Source of the DNA: Neolewinella persica DSM 23188
GTDB lineage: Bacteria; Bacteroidota; Bacteroidia; Chitinophagales; Saprospiraceae
Direction of reading: 5' to 3'
DNA length: 55,666 nt
Assembly (NCBI RefSeq): GCF_000373105.1
Contig: NZ_KB890450.1
Span: forward strand, 1 to 55,666
Shown here piece after piece: positions 46,804 through 55,407 of this stretch. The notes under the pieces are model-generated. The model made no database searches and was not told the origin of the DNA. It saw only the letters and a list, made by a program, of their open reading frames with translations. The position numbers were made by a program, and so were the translations under genes. The number at the start of each line of letters is the position of its first letter. Position 1 is the first letter of the stretch.

Positions 46804-47019
46804 GCTCGTCGGCCGAGACGGGAGAGAAACGACCTGGCTCGTCCGCCGAGGGGAGGCTTTGCGATTATTTGCGAACGGCTCCTGGATCTTAAATCGTCGG
46901 AAGATCTTTTGTCCGACGACTTTAGCGATTAACCTCCTCCGAAGAGAGGATTTATAGTCATTTGCCAACCGCTTCCTCGGCGGACGAGTCAGCTCCTGCG
47001 TCGCGCCTCGGCCGACGAG
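46804..47019. repeat. CTCGTCGGCCGAG palindrome repeat, block 3
   Basis: CTCGTCGGCCGAG (46804), CTCGTCCGCCGAG (46838), an inner hairpin AATCGTCGGA/TCCGACGACT (about 46891-46921) and the 44-bp unit at 46976-47019 occupy the divergent promoter region. The rest of 46730-47181 is AT-rich and probably holds the promoters of both genes. Confidence 0.7.
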
Positions 47020-47181
47020 CAAGCTTGAATCCAAAGATATTCCCCAACTTTCTCATCTCCTTGCACGATCCCACCAACTACTTGAACAATAGACGCATTC
47101 TTTTGTAGGTTACCATAATAACGGAACATTATACGGTCATATTTCCTAATTTTAAGGCAACCTTCCGATAACCGAGACCAC

Positions 47182-48075
47182 ATGCTACAGCTCACCGCCG
47201 ATCGCCTCTCCCCCAAGCACCTGCATACGCTGGTGGAGAATCGTACGACCTTCAGCCTCGAATCCGCTGCCCTGAATCTGTTCGAGACACATGAGCGGGC
47301 GGAAGCCGTCCACCTTCGTTTTGACACGCCGGTGCTGGCCACCATGATCAAGGGCCGCAAGGTGATGCACCTGCGCAAACAGCAGGGCTTCAATTTCCTG
47401 CCCGGCGAATCCATCATGATGCCACCGGAAGAACTGATGGTGATCGACTTCCCGGATGCGCAGGAAGGTCGCCCCACCAAATGCCTGGCCCTGGAGATCG
47501 ATCCTCACCTGATCGCCAAAGTGAGCCAGGGCATGAACGAAAAACGGCCGCGCTCCGACGGTTTTACCTGGGGACAAGCCAACAAAAACCTCCACTTCGC
47601 CAACGACCCCGCCATCACCCAACTGATCCAGCGCATGGTTTACCTGTGCGCGGAGGACCACCCGTCGAAAGACGTTTTCCTGGGCATGTCGCTTCAGGAA
47701 CTGATCATTCGCTTACTGGAAATGGAATCCCGGCAGCAACACGTCAAGGACCTCGAAGCGCGCGCCACCAGCCAGCCGATTACCGCCGCCGTTGCCTACA
47801 TTCTGGCACACCTGGACGAGCGGCTGACGGTGGAATGCCTCAGCAAACTCGCCTACATGAGTGAATCCAGTTTCTTTCGGGCTTTCCGCAACGAGATGGG
47901 GATGTCCCCGGTAGAATTTATCAACGAGGAGAGAATTAAACTCGGGGCAAAATTACTGCGACAGGGCAAGCACAGTATTCAGGAAGTAGCCATGCGCTGT
48001 GGCTTCAACAGCGCCAGCTACTTTACCCGCGTGTTTAAGCGAAGGCTAGGGGTACAACCTACTAATTTCCGGTAG
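47182..48075 (+). CDS. AraC family regulator of the aldehyde dehydrogenase module
   Basis: The 297-residue protein has an N-terminal AraC_N-type cupin region (about 20-190, with FNFLPGESIMMPPEELMVIDF) and a C-terminal double helix-turn-helix (about 200-297, with TVECLSKLAYMSESSFFRAF and SIQEVAMRCGFNSASYFTR). Regulators of this type are commonly divergent from ExaC-like aldehyde dehydrogenases, exactly as here, so it most likely activates the module in response to an aldehyde or alcohol. The start at 47182 gives the full AraC_N domain. Confidence 0.9.
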   Translation: MLQLTADRLSPKHLHTLVENRTTFSLESAALNLFETHERAEAVHLRFDTPVLATMIKGRKVMHLRKQQGFNFLPGESIMMPPEELMVIDFPDAQEGRPTKCLALEIDPHLIAKVSQGMNEKRPRSDGFTWGQANKNLHFANDPAITQLIQRMVYLCAEDHPSKDVFLGMSLQELIIRLLEMESRQQHVKDLEARATSQPITAAVAYILAHLDERLTVECLSKLAYMSESSFFRAFRNEMGMSPVEFINEERIKLGAKLLRQGKHSIQEVAMRCGFNSASYFTRVFKRRLGVQPTNFR

Positions 48076-48182
48076 CCGCTGGTAGCCGCCGGACGGTAGG
48101 GGGAGAAAGAGTTGTTATTTTTTATTTCGGAACCTTTTGGTAAAATCACAGTTAGAGTGGCAGATCAAAACTTGATTACCAA

Positions 48183-48641
48183 ATGAAGCATTTATTTTCT
48201 CTACTCCTTCTATCCTTCCTATTCGTGGCCTGCGGTGATACTGCCCCTGCCACCGAGGAGGAAACTACTACCATGCCAGAGGCTGACAAAGCAGCCGAAG
48301 ATGCCATGGAAATGGCCAAGCCTGACCCCCTGCTACAGGGTACGATTGATGCCGTCACTTCCGCCGGTGGAGACCTGCTGGCACTTTCCCCCGGTGCTGC
48401 CGTAGGCAACATTGACAGCTGGATCACCAAGCTTGGAACCATGAGTGGCACTGACGCCATTGTCGGTGACCTGAAATCACTCAAGACCGAACTTACGGCG
48501 GAGAGCATTGACGGAACAAAGGTGTCCGGACTGCTCTCTTCACTGGCCACCCAAACCCGTAGCCTGGAAGATAAGGCTCCCGCCCTGGGAACTTTAGCTA
48601 CCGTACTCCAGGCAGCTGCCGATAAACTGGCTGGCAAGTAA
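48183..48641 (+). CDS. Small lipoprotein of unknown function (152 aa)
   Basis: A lipoprotein signal (MKHLFSLLLLSFLFVAC) is followed by an acidic low-complexity stretch (about 20-50) and a helical, Ala/Leu/Ser/Thr-rich domain with repeated patterns around LLSSLATQT and LATVLQAAADKL. It resembles small periplasmic lipoproteins of marine Bacteroidota in general but matches no family I know. It lies between the AraC regulator and the hairpin-rich gap before acs, on the same strand; a link to either is not evident. Confidence 0.75.
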   Translation: MKHLFSLLLLSFLFVACGDTAPATEEETTTMPEADKAAEDAMEMAKPDPLLQGTIDAVTSAGGDLLALSPGAAVGNIDSWITKLGTMSGTDAIVGDLKSLKTELTAESIDGTKVSGLLSSLATQTRSLEDKAPALGTLATVLQAAADKLAGK

Positions 48642-48647
48642 GTATCA

Positions 48648-48816
48648 CTTAGGGACGCGAACAAAATAAAGTGACACTCCTGAGTGTATTATTTAATTCG
48701 CGTTCCTTAGTTGCTGTACGTTAATTTTTTCGACCGTTAGTGCGTTAGTTTTGCTGGTAGAAATACCGCTAACTGACACACTAGCGGTCGAACTAATTTT
48801 AGGGACATCCTAAAAT
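48648..48816. repeat. Three successive hairpins after the small lipoprotein gene
   Basis: TAGGGACGCGAA pairs with TTCGCGTTCCTTA (48648-48711). Then TTCGACCGTTAGTGCGTTAG pairs with CTAACTGACACACTAGCGGTCGAA (about 48728-48792). Then ATTTTAGG pairs with CCTAAAAT (48796-48816). The first may act as terminator; the run of three is unusual. Confidence 0.65.
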
Positions 48817-48980
48817 ACCGTTTCCTGCGACAGCCTAAAATATATTCATCACGAAGTGGTTTGGGACTTCGTCCAGGGCAACCAATGCGTATTCGCTGCG
48901 TGAAATTATGGCGGGAATGACGGTTTTCCAAGGACCCAGGGTTGCACCGGCCAAAATCGCTCCGCTCCCTTGCCCGGATC

Positions 48981-49236
48981 GGGCTACAAGCCTACGGTAT
49001 ACACACATCTTTACATGGTCCCTCGCAGTTCGGTTTTACGCCCCCGAGGAACTTTTGGCCGACTGCGTCAGGCCAAAAGATGCCTAGGAGGAGAAAATCA
49101 CTACGTTTTTGTCTTGACCAGAGGCGTTTTCTCCTCCGAGGCGTCGAGCTGGCGCAGCCGCGAGCTCCTCGGAGGTGTAAAACGACGGTCGGGATCACTA
49201 ATGTAAACTTGTGTATATCCCGTAGGCTACAAACCC
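48981..49236. repeat. Long imperfect fold-back (about 255 bp) upstream of acs
   Basis: The left arm GGGCTACAAGCCTACGGTAT pairs with the right arm ATCCCGTAGGCTACAAACCC, and the pairing continues inward through TTTACAT/ATGTAAA, GGTTTTACGCC/GGTGTAAAAC and CCCCGAGGA/TCCTCGGAGG. Further inside, CTAGGAGGAGAAAA pairs with TTTTCTCCTCCGAGG. Open frames across it are accidental. Confidence 0.7.
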
Positions 49237-49247
49237 TCAACCATTCT

Positions 49248-49266
49248 TTGCACCTGCGGCCCCGCC
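49248..49266 (+). repeat. Dispersed motif copy (TTTGCACCTGCGGCCCCGCC)
   Basis: It lies at the outer edge of the fold-back and about 110 bp before acs. Similarity to the copy at 44609 extends over about 45 bp. Confidence 0.65.
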
Positions 49267-49311
49267 AAAAAAACAAAGCTATTCACTACCTTCCCCCTAC
49301 CAGAGAATTTG

Positions 49312-49374
49312 ACAACCCGACAACTCGATAACCAGACAACCCGATAACTCGACAACTCGACAACTCGATAAAAC
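49312..49374 (+). repeat. Tandem CGACAACTC/GATAAC repeats abutting the acs start codon
   Basis: About five imperfect repeats of CGACAACTCGATAAC run to within 5 nt of the ATG. The leader has no Shine-Dalgarno sequence. Confidence 0.7.
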
Positions 49375-51279
49375 ATGCTCCCAACCCAAATAACCTCCTT
49401 CGAACACTACCAATCCGAATACGCCCGCTCCGTCAAAGACCCCGAAGGCTTCTGGGCCGACCAGGCGAGTACCTTTGAATGGCGCAAACCGTGGGACAAA
49501 GTGCTGGAGTGGGATTTCGACGGCCCCAGCGTAAAATGGTTCCAGGGCGGTAAACTGAACATCACCGAAAACTGCCTCGACCGCCACCTCGCCGAGCGCG
49601 GCGACCAAACCGCCCTACTCTACGAGCCCAACGAACCCGGCGATCCGGCGCGGCACATCACGTACAATGAACTGCACAGGGAGGTCTGCAAAACGGGCAA
49701 CGCCCTGCGCGAACTCGGTATCGGAAAGGGCGACCGCGTCTGCTTCTACATGCCGATGGTGGCCGAACTGGCCATTTGCGTACTGGCCTGTGCGCGCATT
49801 GGGGCCATCCACTCCGTCGTCTTTGCAGGCTTCTCTGCACAGGCATTGGCCGACCGGGTCAACGACGCAGATTGCAAGATGATCATCTGCTCCGATTACA
49901 ACAAACGCGGGGCTAAAAACATCCCCGTCAAGGAAGTTGTGGACGAAGCCATGGCCATCGGTTGCCCCTCCGTGGAGACCGTGCTGGTACACAAAAACAC
50001 CGGTGAGGACATTGCCTGGGACAACAGCTACGACGTGTGGTACCACCAGCGCGTCAAGGACCAATCCGTGAACTGCCCCGCAGAAGAAATGGACGCCGAA
50101 GACGTGCTGTTCATCCTCTACACCTCCGGCAGCACGGGCAAGCCCAAGGGCGTGGTCCACACCATCGGCGGGTACATGACCTTCACCGCCTACAGCTTCC
50201 TCAACGTGTTCCAGTACCAGCCCGGCGACGTGTACTGGTGTACGGCCGACATCGGCTGGATTACCGGCCACAGCTACATCCTCTACGGGCCGCTGCTCTG
50301 CGGCGCGACCTCCCTGATGTTTGAGGGCGTACCGACCTACCCCGACGCTGGTCGGTTCTGGGAAGTTTGTGCGAAGCACAAAGTCAACCAATTCTACACC
50401 GCTCCCACGGCCATCCGTGCGCTGATGGCCAAGGGCGAGCACTTCGTGGAAGGGCACGACCTGAGTGACCTGAAGGTGATCGGCTCGGTCGGCGAACCCA
50501 TCAACGAGGAAGCCTGGGAATGGTATAAAAAGCACATTGGCAAGGATACCGTCCCGGTGGTCGACACCTGGTGGCAGACTGAGACCGGCGGTATGATGAT
50601 CACTGGTGTAGGCGGGCACAGTCCGCAGAAACCGACCTTTGCCGGCTATCCCCTGCCGGGCATTCAGCCGTGTCTGGTCGACAAAGACACCATGGAGGAA
50701 GCAACGACCAATCCTGCCGCCGGCCTGTTGGCCATCAAGTTCCCGTGGCCCAGCATGCTCCGCACCACCTGGGGCGACCACGTGCGCTGCAAGAACACTT
50801 ACTTCATGACCGTCCCCAACATGTACTTCACCGGCGACGGGGCGCGGCGTGACGAGAACGGCATGTACCGCATCATCGGCCGGGTCGACGACGTGATCAA
50901 CGTATCGGGCCACCGCATGGGTACGGCCGAGGTGGAGAATGCCATCGATGAGCATCCGCTGGTGGTCGAGTCTGCCGTCGTCGGTTATCCGCACGACATC
51001 AAAGGCCAGGGCATTTACGCCTACGTTATTGTGGGCGAGGGCGCAGGTGCAGACGACGCTTTAAGGGCAGAGATTGTAGCCGTCGTTCGCAAGGAAATTG
51101 GACCGATTGCTAAGCCGGATAAGATTCAGTTTGTTTCGGAGCTGCCTAAGACGCGGTCTGGGAAGATTATGCGTAGGATACTTCGGAAGGTTGCTGCTGG
51201 GGAGGGGGATTCTTTGGGGGACGTTTCTACTTTGCTTAATCCTGAGGTTGTTGAGGAGGTTATTTTGGGGAAGTTGTAG
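49375..51279 (+). CDS. acs: Acetyl-CoA synthetase
   Basis: The 634-residue enzyme makes acetyl-CoA from acetate, ATP and CoA through an acetyl-adenylate. All core motifs are present: YTSGSTGKPKGVVHT for ATP binding, WCTADIGWITGHSY, DTWWQTETGG, YFTGDGARRDENGMY, the hinge segment GRVDDVINVSGHRMGTAEVE and the C-terminal LPKTRSGKIMRRILR with the lysine usually controlled by acetylation. Length is normal. It may use acetate brought in by the symporter (17126/17588) or made by the aldehyde dehydrogenase (45206). Codon use shifts from GC-rich to T-rich in the last about 40 codons, which is odd but does not break the frame. Confidence 0.95.
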   Translation: MLPTQITSFEHYQSEYARSVKDPEGFWADQASTFEWRKPWDKVLEWDFDGPSVKWFQGGKLNITENCLDRHLAERGDQTALLYEPNEPGDPARHITYNELHREVCKTGNALRELGIGKGDRVCFYMPMVAELAICVLACARIGAIHSVVFAGFSAQALADRVNDADCKMIICSDYNKRGAKNIPVKEVVDEAMAIGCPSVETVLVHKNTGEDIAWDNSYDVWYHQRVKDQSVNCPAEEMDAEDVLFILYTSGSTGKPKGVVHTIGGYMTFTAYSFLNVFQYQPGDVYWCTADIGWITGHSYILYGPLLCGATSLMFEGVPTYPDAGRFWEVCAKHKVNQFYTAPTAIRALMAKGEHFVEGHDLSDLKVIGSVGEPINEEAWEWYKKHIGKDTVPVVDTWWQTETGGMMITGVGGHSPQKPTFAGYPLPGIQPCLVDKDTMEEATTNPAAGLLAIKFPWPSMLRTTWGDHVRCKNTYFMTVPNMYFTGDGARRDENGMYRIIGRVDDVINVSGHRMGTAEVENAIDEHPLVVESAVVGYPHDIKGQGIYAYVIVGEGAGADDALRAEIVAVVRKEIGPIAKPDKIQFVSELPKTRSGKIMRRILRKVAAGEGDSLGDVSTLLNPEVVEEVILGKL

Positions 51280-51338
51280 GGGGGTATTATTTTTGGATCG
51301 CTGGTTTAAATGGATTAATGCGGATTGGGATGGGGCTT

Positions 51339-51377
51339 ATCTGTGTTAATCTGTGTAATCCGTTGTCATCTGTGATT
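51339..51377 (+). repeat. Tandem TAATCTGTG-type units after acs
   Basis: ATCTGTGTTAATCTGTGTAA followed by TCCGTTGTCATCTGTGATT is a set of degenerate 9-11 bp units. Similar strings occur widely between genes in Bacteroidota. The remaining gap to 51662 is AT-rich, with a palindrome GGCATATGCGCAATGCGTATATG-like near 51560. Confidence 0.45.
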
Positions 51378-51650
51378 CTAGAATGTGCTTGCGCTGGGGG
51401 TTGGGTTGCGTAATTGCTAGGCATTTCTAGCATATTTTACAACATGGTTGTTGGGTAATTGCTTGATATGTTGTGTGAACATGCAATTGTGGGCTGGTGG
51501 TTTTAGTTGGGAATGGGTAATTATTGTGGAATTTTGAGGTATTTTGGGGTTCAGAGATAGTTGGCATATGCGCAATGCGTATATGAGGTTGCCAGGCGCA
51601 AACAAAAAAACTAATAGTCTCTAAAAAACCAACAATTTAGACAATTTTGT

Positions 51651-51658
51651 TATCTTTG
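51651..51658 (+). promoter_or_regulatory. Candidate -7 box TATCTTTG, leaderless
   Basis: It matches TAnnTTTG and ends 5 nt before the ATG at 51663, so the message would begin at the start codon. No -33 TTTG is visible. Confidence 0.35.
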
Positions 51659-51662
51659 AAGA

Positions 51663-53567
51663 ATGGATGCATTTAATATTTTCCGGATAAATTGTTGGCT
51701 TGAAGATTTAGAAGGTGAGAACTATGAAAACTCAATTATAGCTATAGTCCTCGAGGCTCTGATAGCAAAGGATAACGAAGCTCAATCAAGATTGGGCCTA
51801 TTTATGTTTGTGACTAACAGAATGGGCATCAAAGTTCCTTTCGATAAATTTAATCAATTCTTAGAAAGGGACAAGAAACTTCTTATCGAGCCATTAAAGG
51901 ATGACATGTTAGTCTCAATCCATCCAGATAAGCTAGAAGAAATTTATGAGCGAATAGATAAATATTCAATAGAGAAGCATGTTAATAAATTTATAACTAA
52001 TAATAAAGTTGAAGACAAATACAAAAAATCTATATACGATATTCTTTTAAAGAGTGTCTATATTAATATAAATACTTTTGTTACTGACGATTTAAAAAGT
52101 TTGATTAGTGAAGATGTGAAAAGGCATTTTGAGCCAGATGAAATTGATTTGTTCAACCAGTTCCTAGCATATGATGATGCAGATAAAAACAGATCAATTT
52201 ATTCACTTTTCAGCAAGTCAATTGAATTTGCTATTCTAACTTCAGGAAGAGGTGTATCTTCAATCGGAGGAGAAATATTTAAAGGGAAAGAGTATTTTCT
52301 AGATGCCAATATTGTCATACGTGCGATCGGTGTTGACGGTGATGAGAGAAAAGAAAGTATCGTGAATGTTCTGGATTCATGTTTAAATTCTGGAATTATA
52401 TTTAAGATATCTCGGGTTACTAAAAAGGAAATAGATGAAATAATTGAGACTAAGAATAAACAAATTAAGCGTAAAACGACAAGAGCAGCAGAACAAATTC
52501 TGCTTCCAATTTTGGACGATTTACCATTCAATAATTCCTTTGAAACGGATTACCTAAAAAAAAGAAAATCAAATCAAGTATCATCTCCTAATAGGTATAA
52601 ATTGCACTTGTATGAAGAACTAGAAAAGTTTTATTCAAAATACGCTATTTCCATTGAGAAAATTGCGGGATTAAGAAGTAAAGAATTTACAGATTATTCC
52701 AACTTTCTTTATGTTCAGAAAACAGAATCTTATGGAAAGAAAAGTTATCAGCGAGCCGCATCTCTAGTTGATGCAAAAAACATCTTGCATGTAAGATCTA
52801 TTCGTAGCAGCAACAACTACAACTATAAAGATGTTAAATCTTTCTATTTAACTACAGATGCTTCATTAAATGAAATTGTAGCCTCAGAAAACATGTCTAG
52901 AATTAGTGAAACAATACTACCATCACAATTATTTATTGTACATAACTCATTTACTAAAAAAGAGGCCGTCGAAGACTACAATGACTTTGTAAAATTTATT
53001 AAGTTAAGGAGATCTAGCTTCAAATTTCCAGGTCAAGACATATTTAGATACTTAGCACAAGTAAAGCCTATTACATCTAATCCCGTCGATGTAAAAAATA
53101 GTATAATCGCATACTGTAACTACAGATATGAGAATAGAGATAAATTTAGATTGAAAACCTTAGAAATTATTCCATTAGAAGACTTCACTAAATCTCACTT
53201 TGAAGAAGTCCTTGCTGATAAGAGATTAGATGCTTCAAAATACCTTGATGCTCGTACTAAGGCTATAAAAAAATTAGACGATTCAGATGTACTAGCTAAT
53301 TATATCACATATGCAATTGAATTTTTGATTCTTGTTCTCATAAGTGTAACTGTATATTACATGAGTAAAAATGCTGCTTCCTCATTGATCGTCACAGCAT
53401 TAATTGTTTTACTCAGAGTTATTATATTTTTCTTTAGAAAGGACTTCTCTTTAAGAAACACAATCAGGTTTATAATTTTTCGATTTTTATCAAATAGAAG
53501 TCCATTTTGTAAAGTTTATCCTGACGATGAAGAGTACATGAATCAGATAATTTTAAGGCAAAAGTAA
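51663..53567 (+). CDS. PIN-domain protein with C-terminal membrane helices
   Basis: The 634-residue protein has a helical N-terminal region (about 1-200) and a PIN-like nuclease domain (about 208-425). Acidic residues sit in the right order: D214 in YFLDANIVIRAI, E256 in TKKEIDEII, D370 in SLVDAKNIL and D399 in YLTTDASL. A mixed region follows, then two membrane helices (about 546-568 and 572-593) near the C-terminus. PIN domains cut RNA in toxins and decay factors. A membrane anchor on such a large PIN protein is unusual. The gene is strongly AT-rich against its GC-rich neighbours and precedes an Mrr-like nuclease gene, which suggests a two-gene defence unit. I do not recognise a named family. 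Confidence 0.68.
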   Translation: MDAFNIFRINCWLEDLEGENYENSIIAIVLEALIAKDNEAQSRLGLFMFVTNRMGIKVPFDKFNQFLERDKKLLIEPLKDDMLVSIHPDKLEEIYERIDKYSIEKHVNKFITNNKVEDKYKKSIYDILLKSVYININTFVTDDLKSLISEDVKRHFEPDEIDLFNQFLAYDDADKNRSIYSLFSKSIEFAILTSGRGVSSIGGEIFKGKEYFLDANIVIRAIGVDGDERKESIVNVLDSCLNSGIIFKISRVTKKEIDEIIETKNKQIKRKTTRAAEQILLPILDDLPFNNSFETDYLKKRKSNQVSSPNRYKLHLYEELEKFYSKYAISIEKIAGLRSKEFTDYSNFLYVQKTESYGKKSYQRAASLVDAKNILHVRSIRSSNNYNYKDVKSFYLTTDASLNEIVASENMSRISETILPSQLFIVHNSFTKKEAVEDYNDFVKFIKLRRSSFKFPGQDIFRYLAQVKPITSNPVDVKNSIIAYCNYRYENRDKFRLKTLEIIPLEDFTKSHFEEVLADKRLDASKYLDARTKAIKKLDDSDVLANYITYAIEFLILVLISVTVYYMSKNAASSLIVTALIVLLRVIIFFFRKDFSLRNTIRFIIFRFLSNRSPFCKVYPDDEEYMNQIILRQK

Positions 53568-53760
53568 ATGCGCCTAAAATTTAGTGGTCAAATCCAACGG
53601 AGCGAAGCGAAGCCTGGAGTAGACGTCGTGTTGAACTACCCCGCCTACACAACCATTGTTATGGGTATTGAGCCGAGGCGTATAAGCCTGATATCGAAAC
53701 CTGACAATATTGAATCATCCTTGTATATTAATCCAACAATTTGCTCTAAATATCTATTAA

Positions 53761-54861
53761 ATGCTATACAAAGACCCACCAGAGGTGGACTATTTTCCAG
53801 TCGACACACTTGGAAGCCATAAATTTTCTGACGAGAAAGAAAACTGGATGTTTTTCACCGATTTAGATGAGCACATAGTTGAAAACCTATACTTCGAGGT
53901 AAATGTTTTCTTCAACAACTTCAAGAGAAAGCCAGGAGCCGTTGCTATTCTAGAATGGAAGTACTCTAGGTGGATGAACTATAATCCAATCCCTCATATC
54001 TCAATGAGAGATGCATTAGACTATGTTGTAAGGCAAGTGTTATTGACATCATTGGAATCAAAAGGCTACGGAGTTTCTTTGAGCAATTATTTTGAAAGTG
54101 ATATGGATTATCGAATGATGGATGTCGATTATAATCCTAATTTCGATGAGGATGAATTCGATGACAGGGATTTCGACCTCTCTTATTCTGATAGAGAGAT
54201 AAGTATAATTTTGAGATATGAAGATAATGACAGGTATGATCATACATTTTTAGAACTATATAAAATTACTAGTTCTTTACTCAAGAAACTAATAGCTGAT
54301 GTAAACACATATTCAGAATTCATGATGAAATCTAGAAAATATTTCCTTGAAAGGACTGTTAGTTTAAAAGATTTTACAATTCCCTACTTAATTGCACAGT
54401 TAAGAAATGCTAAGACCAATGATCAAAAAGGAAAATCCTTAGAAGAATTGTGTGCGTTCTTCTTACAAAAGATATCAGGCTTTACGGTTAAAGAAAGAAT
54501 CATCACTTCAAATGAGGAGATAGACATAGTAGTTTACAATGGATCTGAATTATCGCCTTGGAAATCAGAAAGCAATTTTATTTTGGCTGAATGTAAAAAT
54601 TGGACGAAGAAAGTTGGAAAAAATGAATATGTCGTCTTCAGAGATAAGTTAGTCAATCGAAGTGGCAGAGCAGAGATAGGAATTTTCATTTCGACCTCTG
54701 GTTACACAAAAGGGTTTTACAAAGCTAGGATTAGAAATTCGAGAGACAGAATCATAATATTAGATATAACTACTGACGAAATTATTGAATGTCTCGAAAA
54801 TGGAATTCAGGCGCCTTCAGATTTTTTGGAGCAAAGATTTATTGAGACCTCAATGGAATGA
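53761..54861 (+). CDS. Mrr-like restriction endonuclease-fold protein
   Basis: The 366-residue protein has an uncharacterised N-terminal region of about 200 residues with a very acidic stretch (about 116-146), then a PD-(D/E)xK nuclease domain of the Mrr_cat type (about 215-345). The catalytic set is visible: E229 in GKSLEELCAFF, D255 in EEIDIVVYNG, and E278-x-K280 in LAECKNW; IGIFISTSGYTKGF follows as in Mrr proteins. Mrr-type enzymes cut modified or foreign DNA. It is AT-rich like the PIN gene 193 bp upstream on the same strand, so the two probably work together. The gap between them contains a GC-richer patch (about 53590-53690) of unknown meaning. Confidence 0.78.
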   Translation: MLYKDPPEVDYFPVDTLGSHKFSDEKENWMFFTDLDEHIVENLYFEVNVFFNNFKRKPGAVAILEWKYSRWMNYNPIPHISMRDALDYVVRQVLLTSLESKGYGVSLSNYFESDMDYRMMDVDYNPNFDEDEFDDRDFDLSYSDREISIILRYEDNDRYDHTFLELYKITSSLLKKLIADVNTYSEFMMKSRKYFLERTVSLKDFTIPYLIAQLRNAKTNDQKGKSLEELCAFFLQKISGFTVKERIITSNEEIDIVVYNGSELSPWKSESNFILAECKNWTKKVGKNEYVVFRDKLVNRSGRAEIGIFISTSGYTKGFYKARIRNSRDRIIILDITTDEIIECLENGIQAPSDFLEQRFIETSME

Positions 54862-55043
54862 AAATGGGGAGCATTACATAAAGTGCATCAATAGTTATTC
54901 CTAAGATTGAAAAATCAAGAGATAAGGATTAGAAAGCTATGTTCCCCGTACTTGGTGGAGCGTAGTGTACGCTTCCCATTAGACGCCACCACGATTTAGT
55001 AGAAAGATAACCTTATCTTACTCACCCTCTAAATCGCGCCAAC

Positions 55044-55157
55044 ATGCGGAAAAGTAAATTCACAAAGTCTCAGAAACTTGAGGTCCTGGCCAAATGGGAT
55101 GCCGGGGCAAAAATCGACGACCTGTGTCGAGAGTATCAGATCAGTACAGCTACGCTT
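55044..55157 (+). pseudogene. IS3-type transposase OrfA, interrupted after 38 codons
   Basis: The frame MRKSKFTKSQKLEVLAKW... DLCREYQISTATL is the start of an IS3-family OrfA helix-turn-helix protein. It is cut exactly where the family continues with YxWK by the terminal repeat of an IS66-type element at 55158. The expected 8-bp target duplication would be 55150-55157 (CTACGCTT); its other copy is outside the window. The IS3-type left end probably lies near 54940, but I cannot fix its repeat. Confidence 0.75.
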
Positions 55158-55407
55158 GTAACCGTCCGAGCAACCCCATCTTGCCCACCCCCAATCCGCA
55201 CCAGAGCTTTGCCCCGAACCAAAGCAGTAAGCTATGCGCCACCCCCCCGCAGCCATCCGTCAATTCCTCCTCGAGCAATCGCTTAGCGGTCAGACCGTCG
55301 CCGACTTCTGCGATGACCACGAACTAAAGGTGCCGACCTTCTACTCTTGGAAGAAGAAATACGGGCAAGCGCAGGTGCCCGTCGGGGAAGGATTTTGCAA
55401 GATAACG
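55158..55407 (+). mobile_element. IS66-type element A, left end, itself interrupted
   Basis: It starts with the terminal repeat GTAACCGTCCGAGCAAC and carries the tnpA gene. It is cut at 55407/55408 by a second IS66-type element whose end shows the same 17-bp repeat. It sits inside the IS3-type OrfA gene. Confidence 0.8.
55234..55407 (+). pseudogene. IS66 accessory protein TnpA, truncated by element B
   Basis: The first 58 codons encode a helix-turn-helix protein of the IS66 TnpA type, with SGQTVADFCDDHELKVPTF and YSWKKKYG as the family signature. TnpA helps transposition of IS66 elements. The frame runs into the inserted element at 55408 and then reads nonsense, so the protein is broken. Confidence 0.78.

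Noticed and set aside
48942..49331. Open frames of 78-129 residues upstream of acs
   Set aside because: They run through the long fold-back and the dispersed motif; composition is not that of protein.
49615..50994. A 459-residue antisense frame inside acs
   Set aside because: It is the mirror frame of a GC-rich gene; acs itself is unmistakable. The same holds for the long antisense frames in the aldehyde dehydrogenase and acylase genes.
53568..53760. GC-richer patch between the PIN and Mrr-like genes as an integron attC site
   Set aside because: ATCCAAC and GTTATGG resemble the outer boxes, but the second breaks the GTTRRRY rule and the inner L boxes do not pair.
53568..53822. An 84-residue frame between the PIN and Mrr-like genes
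   Set aside because: It overlaps the Mrr-like gene in another frame, has no recognisable features and starts in the gap.
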